18,157 nt of DNA from contig CAZDGF010000059.1 of the NCBI GenBank assembly GCA_964505065.1, positions 1 to 18,157 on the forward strand, read 5' to 3'. A program made the position numbers and the translations under genes. Source of the DNA: JABMMZ01 sp964505065. GTDB lineage: Bacteria; Bacteroidota; Bacteroidia; NS11-12g; UBA955. The notes under the pieces were generated by a model, which saw nothing but the letters and a program-made list of their open reading frames with translations, was not told the origin of the DNA and made no database searches. Shown piece after piece: positions 7,595 through 14,924 of the stretch. Positions within the stretch are counted from its first letter, which is position 1, and every line of letters starts with the position of its first letter.

Positions 7595-9195
7595 AAGCCT
7601 TTACAGATTTATTTTTAGCCATAGATAGCACAACCAAAACTTTACCCAAAATAAAGGTATTAGAAAATTATTTTAAACAAGCTCCTGCTAATGATGCACT
7701 TTGGTGTATTGCCCTATTGAGCGGCAGAAAACCCAAGCGAAATATTAAAACGGCTGAACTAAAACAATGGGCTATAGAATTTTCTGGCATTCCTGAATGG
7801 TTGTTTTTAGAATCGTATAGTACAGTTGGCGATTTGGCTGAAACAATTGCGCTTTGCCTACCAATGCCCAAGCAAGAAAAAGAGGATAATTTAACCCTAA
7901 GCCAAACAATGGAAGCTTTAAAATTATTGAACAATTATTCAGATATTGAACGAAAAGAATGGGTATTTTCAAAATGGCAAAATTTGAATTACGAAGAGCG
8001 TTTTGTATTTAATAAACTTATAACTGGCGGCTTTAGAATGGGAGTTTCGCAACAATTGGTTATAAAGGCATTGGCTAAAGCATTTACAATAGATGAAAAA
8101 ATTATTGCACATAGGCTAATGGGCAATTGGAATGCTGAAACAACCACACTCCAAAAATTAATTTTAACAGAAAATAATAGCGATAACGATGCCCGCCCTT
8201 ATCCTTTTTATTTGGCTTATGCTTTAGAAAACAAAGCAATTGAATTAGGCGAAATTGGCGAATGGCAAATAGAAAGAAAATACGATGGCATAAGAGGGCA
8301 AATTATTGTTAGAAACAAAGAGATTTATGTATGGAGTAGAGGCGAAGAATTGATAACTGAAAAATTTCCTGAATTTAATTGTTTAAAAGAAATATTAACA
8401 CATGGTACTGTTTTAGATGGCGAAATATTGCCTTATAAAAATAATTTGCCATTGCCTTTTCATATAATGCAAACACGCATAAGCAGAAAAAATATTACCA
8501 AAAAAATTTTAGCAGATGCCCCAATTGCGCTTATTTGCTACGATATATTAGAACACAATGGCATAGATATTAGACAATTACCTATTAAAGAACGAAGGCT
8601 TTTGTTAGAAAAGATAATTGAACAAGCTCAAAAACAAACCGATGTTTTAAAACTTTCGCCAATTGTAGAGGGTAAAAATTGGGAAGAAATAGAACAAATT
8701 CAATTGAATAGTAGAGCGTTTTTATGCGAAGGTTTGATGCTGAAACACAAGGAAAGTATTTACGATATTGGACGCAAAAAAGGCAATTGGTGGAAATGGA
8801 AAGTAGAGCCGTTAAGGGCAGATGGCGTTTTATTGTATGCTCAAAGTGGGCATGGGCGCAGGGCAAATTTATATACCGATTACACCTTTGCTGTATGGCA
8901 CAACAATGAGCTTTTACCTTTTACCAAAGCCTACTCGGGACTAACAGATAAAGAGCTAATAGAAGTAGATGCTTGGATAAAAAAAAATACAGTGGAAAAA
9001 TTTGGACCCGTTAGAAGCGTAAAACCAGAATTGGTATTTGAGTTGGCTTTTGAAGGTATTAATCCTTCGCCAAGGCATAAAAGTGGCATAGCTTTGCGTT
9101 TTCCAAGAATACTGCGTTGGAGAAAAGATAAAACTATTGCCGAAGCCAATACCAAAGATGATTTATTAAAATTAATAGACCAATTGAAACAATAA
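7591..9195 (+). CDS. ATP-dependent DNA ligase, ligase-associated repair type
   Basis: Seals nicks through an enzyme-AMP intermediate. The nucleophile is Lys230 in the motif I string ERKYDGIRG (residues 228-236). Motif III is LDGEI at 275-279, motif IV EGLMLK at 380-385, motif V WWKWK at 400-404, and motif VI in the OB fold RFPRILRWRKDK at 503-514. Residues 1-200 form the helical DNA-binding domain typical of this roughly 530-residue family, which is distinct from the NAD-dependent LigA (absent here) and from LigD-type NHEJ ligases with polymerase and nuclease domains. The ATG overlaps the exonuclease stop as ATGA, which implies coupled translation. The stop TAA at 9193-9195 is immediately followed, in the same frame, by the helicase gene. 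Confidence 0.96.
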   Translation: MKAFTDLFLAIDSTTKTLPKIKVLENYFKQAPANDALWCIALLSGRKPKRNIKTAELKQWAIEFSGIPEWLFLESYSTVGDLAETIALCLPMPKQEKEDNLTLSQTMEALKLLNNYSDIERKEWVFSKWQNLNYEERFVFNKLITGGFRMGVSQQLVIKALAKAFTIDEKIIAHRLMGNWNAETTTLQKLILTENNSDNDARPYPFYLAYALENKAIELGEIGEWQIERKYDGIRGQIIVRNKEIYVWSRGEELITEKFPEFNCLKEILTHGTVLDGEILPYKNNLPLPFHIMQTRISRKNITKKILADAPIALICYDILEHNGIDIRQLPIKERRLLLEKIIEQAQKQTDVLKLSPIVEGKNWEEIEQIQLNSRAFLCEGLMLKHKESIYDIGRKKGNWWKWKVEPLRADGVLLYAQSGHGRRANLYTDYTFAVWHNNELLPFTKAYSGLTDKELIEVDAWIKKNTVEKFGPVRSVKPELVFELAFEGINPSPRHKSGIALRFPRILRWRKDKTIAEANTKDDLLKLIDQLKQ

Positions 9196-11619
9196 TTGAA
9201 CATCAAAAATAACATAGCACAACAATTTTTTGATGAAAAAAAATGGCAAGCCCACGATTTTCAATTGGCAACTTGGCAAGCCATAGCCAAAGGCAAAAAT
9301 GGGCTTTTAAATGCACCTACTGGTTTTGGCAAAACGTATGCCCTTTGGTTTGGGGTATTGCAAAATTATTTTGATAAACCAAAAACAGGGCTTCATTGCT
9401 TATGGATAACACCTTTAAGAGCGCTTTCTAAAGAAATTGAAAAAGCAACAAACAATGTAAGCACACAATTAAATTTAGACTATACAATTGGGCTACGAAC
9501 AGGCGATACAACTTTAAAAGAAAGAAACAAACAAAAGAAAAAAACACCCAATGCCTTTATAACTACGCCCGAAAGTATGCACTTGCTTTTAGCGCAAAAA
9601 GGCTATGCAGAAGCATTTAAAAATTTAGAATTTATAATAGTAGATGAATGGCATGAGCTATTAGGCGGAAAAAGAGGTGTACAAATAGAATTAGCCATTA
9701 GCAGGTTGAAAGCCATAAATCCTAAATTAAAAATCTGGGGAATTTCGGCAACAATAGGCAATATTGAACAAGCTATGAAAGTTCTACTTGGGGCTAACAA
9801 TGAAGAAGGAATTTTAATAAAAAGTAAATTAAAAAAAAGAATAAAAATAAATACTGTTTTTCCAAAAATACTTGAAAAATTTGCTTGGGGCGGGCATTTG
9901 GGTATTCAACTTTTACCACAAGTAATTCCTCTAATTGAAAAAAGTAATACTACTTTGGTATTTACAAATACACGCGCACAGGCAGAAATTTGGTATCAGC
10001 AAATATTGGAACAAGCTCCTCAATTGGCAGGTTTAATAGCCCTACATCATGGCTCGCTAAGCGATGAGTTAAGACATTGGGTGGAAAATGCATTGCATCA
10101 AAATATATTAAAAGCTGTTGTTTGTACAAGCAGTTTGGATTTGGGCGTAGATTTTCAACCAGTAGATACAGTTATTCAAATAGGTTCGCCAAAGGGAGTA
10201 GCGCGTTTTTTGCAACGTGCTGGCAGAAGCGGACACTCGCCTGGCATGGTTAGTAATATTTATTTTGTGCCTACCCATTCGTTAGAAATTATTGAAGGCG
10301 CAGCCGTAAAATTAGCCATAGCAGAAAATAAAATTGAAAGTAGAATTCCCAATGTACGCTCGTTTGATGTTTTATTGCAATACCTTTGTACATTGGCTGT
10401 TTCAGATGGATTTGAAGCTAGTAAAATATTCAACGAAATAAAACAAACCAATTGTTTTGAGTCTATAAATGAAGAAGAATTTAATTGGTGTTTAAATTTT
10501 ATAACTAAAGGAGGCGAAAGCTTGAATGGTTATTCTGAATTTCACAAAGTAATTATAGAAAATGGTATTTATAAAATAACCAATAAAGGCATAAGTATGC
10601 GCCATAGAATGAGTATTGGCACAATAGTTAGCGATACCATGATACAAATAAAATATTTTGGCGGCAAGTATATTGGTACTGTTGAGGAATGGTTTGTATC
10701 GCGTTTAAAACCTGGCGATTCTTTTTGGTTTGCAGGCAGAAATTTAGAATTGATAAACATTGTACATACCCAAGTATTGGTAAAAAATAGCAATGCTAAA
10801 AACGGTACAATACCAGCTTATGTTGGTGGTAGGATACCTTTATCCAATCAAATTTCGGAAAGCATAAGAGCACAAATAGATAATTTTTTAAGCAATAAAA
10901 AAATTGAAATAGAATTGAAAGAATTGGCACCACTTTTACAAAAACAACAAGAAGTTTCGCACCTGCCAAATAGCAAAGAATTGTTAATAGAAAAAATAAA
11001 TACCAAGCATGGTTGCCATGTTTTTATTTATCCTTTTGAGGGGCGAAATGTGCACGAGGGTATGGCAGCAATAATAAGTAATAGAATAGCACAAATAAAA
11101 AATATTACTTTTTCTATTTCATTAAACGATTATGGTTTTGAACTTTTGAGCGACCAAGATATACCTTTAGAAGAAGCCCTTGAAGAGGATTTATTTAATA
11201 CCCAAAATTTATATGCAGATGCAATTAAAAGTATGAATACGAGCGAAATGGCAAATAGAAAATTTAGAGATATTGCCAGAATTGCAGGCTTGGTTTTTAA
11301 TGGCTATCCAGGCAAACCAATAAAAACAAAGCATTTACAAGCCAATTCGCAATTGTTTTTTAAAGTATTTGAAAGCCAAGACAAGCAAAATTTGCTATAC
11401 AAACAAGCTTTTGATGAAGTATTGTATTTTCAATTAGAATTGGAGCGTATGCAAATGGCTTTTGAACGCATCATTACCCAAAAAATTATTTACATGCAGC
11501 CCAAACAGCTTACACCATTAAGTTTTCCTTTGGTTGTAGAAATACTAAGAGAAAAATTTAGCAATGAAAATATTGAAGACCGCATAAATAAAATGATTCT
11601 ACAATTAGAAAAAGCATAA
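9196..11619 (+). CDS. Ligase-associated DEXH-box DNA helicase (Lhr-Core family)
   Basis: An SF2 ATPase of the Lhr-Core type; the family translocates 3' to 5' on DNA. Motifs in order: Walker A APTGFGKT at 40-47, Ia TPLRALSKE at 72-80, TTPES at 123-127, Walker B VDEWHE at 149-154 (Trp at the X of DEXH, usual in this subfamily), III SAT at 184-186, IV LVFTNTRAQAE at 254-264, V TSSLDLGVDF at 311-320, and VI QRAGRSGHSPG at 340-350. The remaining 450 residues match the winged-helix and Lhr-specific C-terminal region by position and length. No ATG is available: the first internal Met is near residue 128, past Walker A, and the codon before the TTG at 9196 is the ligase stop TAA. TTG is therefore the best start, with in-frame readthrough from the ligase as an alternative. 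Confidence 0.94.
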   Translation: MNIKNNIAQQFFDEKKWQAHDFQLATWQAIAKGKNGLLNAPTGFGKTYALWFGVLQNYFDKPKTGLHCLWITPLRALSKEIEKATNNVSTQLNLDYTIGLRTGDTTLKERNKQKKKTPNAFITTPESMHLLLAQKGYAEAFKNLEFIIVDEWHELLGGKRGVQIELAISRLKAINPKLKIWGISATIGNIEQAMKVLLGANNEEGILIKSKLKKRIKINTVFPKILEKFAWGGHLGIQLLPQVIPLIEKSNTTLVFTNTRAQAEIWYQQILEQAPQLAGLIALHHGSLSDELRHWVENALHQNILKAVVCTSSLDLGVDFQPVDTVIQIGSPKGVARFLQRAGRSGHSPGMVSNIYFVPTHSLEIIEGAAVKLAIAENKIESRIPNVRSFDVLLQYLCTLAVSDGFEASKIFNEIKQTNCFESINEEEFNWCLNFITKGGESLNGYSEFHKVIIENGIYKITNKGISMRHRMSIGTIVSDTMIQIKYFGGKYIGTVEEWFVSRLKPGDSFWFAGRNLELINIVHTQVLVKNSNAKNGTIPAYVGGRIPLSNQISESIRAQIDNFLSNKKIEIELKELAPLLQKQQEVSHLPNSKELLIEKINTKHGCHVFIYPFEGRNVHEGMAAIISNRIAQIKNITFSISLNDYGFELLSDQDIPLEEALEEDLFNTQNLYADAIKSMNTSEMANRKFRDIARIAGLVFNGYPGKPIKTKHLQANSQLFFKVFESQDKQNLLYKQAFDEVLYFQLELERMQMAFERIITQKIIYMQPKQLTPLSFPLVVEILREKFSNENIEDRINKMILQLEKA

Positions 11620-11622
11620 TAA

Positions 11623-12258
11623 ATGACTATTATTTTATTTGAAAATCAATTTACATTATTGCCTGAAAATGCAATTTTTTGGCATGAAAAAGAAACATTA
11701 ATGATAGCTGATTTGCATTTAGGCAAAGCCACGCATTTTCAAAAGCAAGGCATTCAATTGCCAGCCAATGGCATAAAAAAAGATTACGAAAATTTGAATG
11801 AATTAATTGATAAAAACAAACCCAAACGGATACTTATACTTGGCGATTTGTTTCATAGCACAATAAATAGCGAATGGCTTTATTTAGAAAATTTTATAGC
11901 TCAACACAATTCAATAGAATGGCTGCTTATACAAGGTAATCACGATATTATAAATAAAAATAATTTCGCTAAAATAAACATAAAAATTGTTGATTTTTTA
12001 GAAGAAGAAAACTTCAATTTTTCGCATTTTCCTTTAGAAAAAATAGATAAAAATAAAATAAATTTTGCGGGGCATTTGCACCCTGGCTATACGCTTAATG
12101 GCAAAGGAAAACAAAGTATTAGTTTGCCTTGCTTTTATATGTATAAAAACAACTTTATACTACCCGCTTTTGGAACGCTAACAGGCTTCGGTATTGTAAA
12201 TAAGAAAAACGCAAAAATCTATATTATTGCCAAGCAAAAAGTAATAGAAATAACCTAA
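11623..12258 (+). CDS. pdeM: Ligase-associated metallophosphoesterase nuclease PdeM
   Basis: A calcineurin-like binuclear metallophosphoesterase; relatives in this cluster are manganese-dependent DNA endonucleases/phosphodiesterases. All signature blocks are present: DLH with Asp30 and His32 (DLHLGKATHFQ), GDLFH with Asp75 and His78, GNHD at 105-108, His135 in SHFP, and GHLHPG at 150-155 with His151 and His153. LPAFGTLTG near 180-188 is also typical. The length of 211 residues is standard. The ATG follows the helicase by three bases, with the sequence TAA TAA ATG in one frame, so expression is coupled to the cluster. It most likely nicks or trims DNA for the ligase and helicase; the precise substrate is unknown. 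Confidence 0.94.
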   Translation: MTIILFENQFTLLPENAIFWHEKETLMIADLHLGKATHFQKQGIQLPANGIKKDYENLNELIDKNKPKRILILGDLFHSTINSEWLYLENFIAQHNSIEWLLIQGNHDIINKNNFAKINIKIVDFLEEENFNFSHFPLEKIDKNKINFAGHLHPGYTLNGKGKQSISLPCFYMYKNNFILPAFGTLTGFGIVNKKNAKIYIIAKQKVIEIT

Positions 12259-12263
12259 TTTTG
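12256..12263 (+). promoter_or_regulatory. Putative -7 box before the TerC gene
   Basis: TAATTTTG matches TAnnTTTG exactly and overlaps the pdeM stop codon, 13 bases before the TerC ATG. No clear -33 TTTG accompanies it. If real, TerC and the acyltransferase could be expressed separately from the repair cluster from a promoter with a very short leader. Confidence 0.35.
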
Positions 12264-12276
12264 CGGCTTTAAAAAA

Positions 12277-13023
12277 ATGAGTAATATAGCAGAAATAGCA
12301 ACATCGGCTGGTATAATTAGCCTTATAAGTTTAACTTTTTTAGAAGTAGTATTAGGTATAGATAATATTATATTTGTTAGTATTATAGCTGGCAGAGCAG
12401 AGAAAAAAGACCAAAAAAGAGCAAGAAATATAGGTTTACTATTGGCAATGCTTTTGCGCCTTGGTTTATTATTTGTTATTCAATTAATTATAGATGCAAG
12501 CGAGCCAATATTTACTTTGCCCTTATCAGTATTGGGCGAAGGCGCAAAAATTAGCATCAAAGATTTGGTACTTTTAGCTGGAGGCTTATTTTTAATTTAT
12601 AAATCTACAACAGAGATTCACCATAAATTTAATGTAGATGAACACATAGAAAAAGAAAGCAAAACCAAAAAGAAATTCAATGCTATTGTACTTCAAATAT
12701 TATTGCTCAATATTGTGTTTTCTATAGATTCTATAGTAACAGCTATAGGGCTTACGCAAAATATTATTATTATGATGATAGCCGTAATATTATCTATGGT
12801 TATTATGCTTGCTGTTAGTAGCAGTATAAGCAATTTTGTAGAAAAACATCCTACAATAAAAATGCTTGCGCTTTCTTTTTTAATAATGATAGGCTTAATG
12901 TTGATAGTTGAGGCATTTGAAATTCATGTACCTAAAGGTTATGTATATTTTGCTATGGCATTTAGTTTGTTTGTAGAAATGTTAAATATAAGATTGCGTG
13001 TTAAAAAAGAAAACTATAACTAA
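12277..13023 (+). CDS. TerC-family integral membrane protein, candidate metal (Mn) exporter
   Basis: An inner-membrane protein with about seven hydrophobic segments. The two acidic family motifs are present: LEVVLGIDNIIFVS at residues 22-35 with Asp29 and Asn30, and NIVFSIDSIVTAIGL at 145-159 with Asp151. A cytoplasmic Lys/Glu-rich loop lies at about 110-135, after YKSTTEIHHKF. The length of 248 residues is typical of the short TerC forms of Bacteroidota. TerC proteins were first linked to tellurium resistance, and several bacterial members are now tied to manganese efflux and metalation of exported proteins; the substrate here is inferred. The ATG is 18 bases after pdeM and in the same frame, so co-transcription with the repair genes is likely, with a possible internal promoter. 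Confidence 0.92.
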   Translation: MSNIAEIATSAGIISLISLTFLEVVLGIDNIIFVSIIAGRAEKKDQKRARNIGLLLAMLLRLGLLFVIQLIIDASEPIFTLPLSVLGEGAKISIKDLVLLAGGLFLIYKSTTEIHHKFNVDEHIEKESKTKKKFNAIVLQILLLNIVFSIDSIVTAIGLTQNIIIMMIAVILSMVIMLAVSSSISNFVEKHPTIKMLALSFLIMIGLMLIVEAFEIHVPKGYVYFAMAFSLFVEMLNIRLRVKKENYN

Positions 13024-13031
13024 AACTTCTA

Positions 13032-14174
13032 TTGTCTTCCCATTCTTTTAAATTAGTTATACATTCTCAATTTGCAGATGCAAAAAAAGAATGGCAGAAA
13101 ATTTTGCCTGCTAATCATCACTTATTGAACAATGATTTAATAGCTTTAGAAAACACAAATGCAGAGCATTTAAACTATAATTATGTTACTATTTTAAGCC
13201 ATAACATACCTATTGGTGTTATGTATTTGCAACAGTTAAATTTTAACCAAAAACATTTTAGCCATTCCTTTTTAGATAAGCCTTATTTAAAACTTTTAAA
13301 ACCACTTATATTAAAATGGCGTACTAATGTATTGGTTTGCGGCAATTTATTTAGGGTAAATTTTCAAGGCTTTTATTTTACTAAAAAAGAAGATAGAACT
13401 TATATTTTTGAATGTTTGAAACTATACAAACAACAAGTTAAAAACAAAGTAAAATTTAGCGGAATATTAGTAAAAGATTGTAGCCGTACATTTAAAATTG
13501 AAGATTTTTCTTGCAATGCTTTTATGCCATTTACAGAAGATTTAACAATGGAAATAGACATTAATCCGCAATGGCAAAATTTTAATGATTATGTGAATGC
13601 TTTAAGCAGGAAATACAAACAAAGAGCCAATAAAATAATAATAGCTATAGAGCCTATTGAAAAAAGAAATTTAACTTTAGAAGAAGTTATTGAACACAAA
13701 AAAAGAATTGAAAAATTGTATTTAGATATTACCCAAAAGCAAAATATAGCATTGGGCATTTTAAATGCCAATTACTTTATTGAAATGAAACGCTTATTGG
13801 CAGATAAATTTGATGTAATTGGCTATTTTGAAAACAATGAAATAATTGCTTACAGTTGTCATATATATTATCCAGAAAAAAAAGAAATGGAAACGCATTA
13901 CATTGGTTTTGACAATGAAAAAAATAAAGTTTACAGCCTTTATTTCAATATAATTTTTAATGGCATAGAAACTGCAATAAAAAAAGGTTACAAAAAATTA
14001 GAACTTGGCAGAACAGCCCGAGAAGCCAAAGCAAGTGCTGGCGCTTATGCTGTAGAAAATTTGAATTATATTTGGATAAAACAAGGCTTTGCCCGTTGGG
14101 CGGTTAAATATTTATCTAAAAGATTTAGTAATTCTATAGGCAATGAATGGAAAAACAGAAATCCTTTTAGATAA
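13032..14174 (+). CDS. GNAT/FemAB-like acyltransferase family protein (380 aa)
   Basis: The C-terminal half (residues of about 180-345) resembles the BioF2-like/FemAB-like acetyltransferase fold (PF13480 type): FNDYVNALSRKYKQRANK at 184-201, the strand pair DVIGYFENNEIIAYSCHIYY at 261-280, THYIGFD at 288-294, and the closing GYKKLELGRTAREAKASAGA at 319-338. Residues 1-170 are less familiar and may be a first copy of the fold. The protein is basic and soluble, without signal peptide or membrane segment. Donor and acceptor are unknown; transfer to cell-wall peptide, lipid or protein is possible for the family. The start is TTG at 13032, since an in-frame TAA at 13017-13019 leaves no ATG and the next in-frame Met is about 64 residues in. 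It follows TerC by eight bases and ends 14 bases from a convergent gene; no terminator hairpin is visible there. Confidence 0.7.
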   Translation: MSSHSFKLVIHSQFADAKKEWQKILPANHHLLNNDLIALENTNAEHLNYNYVTILSHNIPIGVMYLQQLNFNQKHFSHSFLDKPYLKLLKPLILKWRTNVLVCGNLFRVNFQGFYFTKKEDRTYIFECLKLYKQQVKNKVKFSGILVKDCSRTFKIEDFSCNAFMPFTEDLTMEIDINPQWQNFNDYVNALSRKYKQRANKIIIAIEPIEKRNLTLEEVIEHKKRIEKLYLDITQKQNIALGILNANYFIEMKRLLADKFDVIGYFENNEIIAYSCHIYYPEKKEMETHYIGFDNEKNKVYSLYFNIIFNGIETAIKKGYKKLELGRTAREAKASAGAYAVENLNYIWIKQGFARWAVKYLSKRFSNSIGNEWKNRNPFR

Positions 14175-14188
14175 CATTAACAGTATTA

Positions 14189-14923
14189 TTATTGCTTAAA
14201 AATCTTACCCTCGCCCATTTGGTTTAAATCAAGAGTATCTGAAGGCGTAATGCTATAATACAAATTACCGCTGCCAAACACTGTAATATATAGTTTTTTA
14301 TCTGCATCTACATAGCTATCGGCTTTGCTAAAACTGGTAATGTATGTGTCATCAGTACGCATATCTTTAGTATTTACAAAGCTTATATTATCTACCGAAG
14401 CTGAAAAAATATAACTTCTACCTTTAAAAATTAAACCCCCAGTATTAGTACCTTTAAAACTTAAATTATTTATTAAAACAGTAAACTCTGCATTCTCTAA
14501 CCCATCATGGCTTATTGCCATTGTTTTTTGTTGAATAGTATCTCTACTCCATACTCTGGCTGAACCGTTTATTTGTATTTCATCTAATATTTTAAAATAC
14601 ACCACCACTTTTTGTCTTACTTTTAATTTGCGCACCCAATTGAAAAGATTTTTATTCGTTATTTGAAGTTCGTTATTTACTATTTCTGTTGTATAGCCAT
14701 CTATAACATTTGCTCCTGCTGTTATTTCAATTCTACCATTCTTTGTTGAATCTTGTACCAATTCTAAATCAAATTTTTCGCCTACTACTAGTTTATTAAA
14801 ATTGCCTACTTGCCTTGTTTTTGTTGTTTCCTTGCCGTAGGATTTAAACAAATCATCGGCTCTTTTACAAGCCGTAAAACTCAAACTTATTAACAGCAAT
14901 ATTTTAAAGTAATGATTTTTCAT
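14189..14923 (-). CDS. DUF2807 (GIN-domain) lipoprotein
   Basis: A predicted outer- or inner-membrane lipoprotein: signal sequence at residues 1-18, with the lipobox SFTAC placing the lipidated cysteine at residue 19. The mature part fits the DUF2807/GIN 'putative auto-transporter adhesin, head' domain (PF10988), a right-handed beta-helix-like fold common in Bacteroidota. It opens with VGNFNKLVVGEKFDLELVQ at about 41-59 and VVVYFKILDEIQINGSARVW at about 105-124. The function of this domain is not established. The length of 244 residues is usual. The ATG comes one base after the stop of the upstream acyloxyacyl-hydrolase-like gene, so the two are translationally linked. Confidence 0.87.
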   Translation of the reverse strand: MKNHYFKILLLISLSFTACKRADDLFKSYGKETTKTRQVGNFNKLVVGEKFDLELVQDSTKNGRIEITAGANVIDGYTTEIVNNELQITNKNLFNWVRKLKVRQKVVVYFKILDEIQINGSARVWSRDTIQQKTMAISHDGLENAEFTVLINNLSFKGTNTGGLIFKGRSYIFSASVDNISFVNTKDMRTDDTYITSFSKADSYVDADKKLYITVFGSGNLYYSITPSDTLDLNQMGEGKIFKQ

Positions 14924-14924
14924 T

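Larger units (their letters stand above)
6569..12258 (+). other. Ligase-associated DNA damage response gene cluster
   Basis: Four consecutive genes (exonuclease, ATP-dependent ligase, Lhr-Core helicase, PdeM) are joined by a 4-base ATGA overlap, a 0-base gap and a 3-base gap, so they are almost certainly one transcript and translationally coupled. The same four families are known to cluster in many bacteria, and the Pseudomonas putida versions have been studied biochemically. The cluster is complete, and every member has its catalytic motifs intact. Its function in repair is inferred from enzyme activities; the lesion handled is not known. Confidence 0.93.

Noticed and set aside
14175..14188. 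Terminator between the convergent acyltransferase and DUF2807 genes
   Set aside because: Only 14 bases separate them, and I find no stable stem with a T-tract on either strand.
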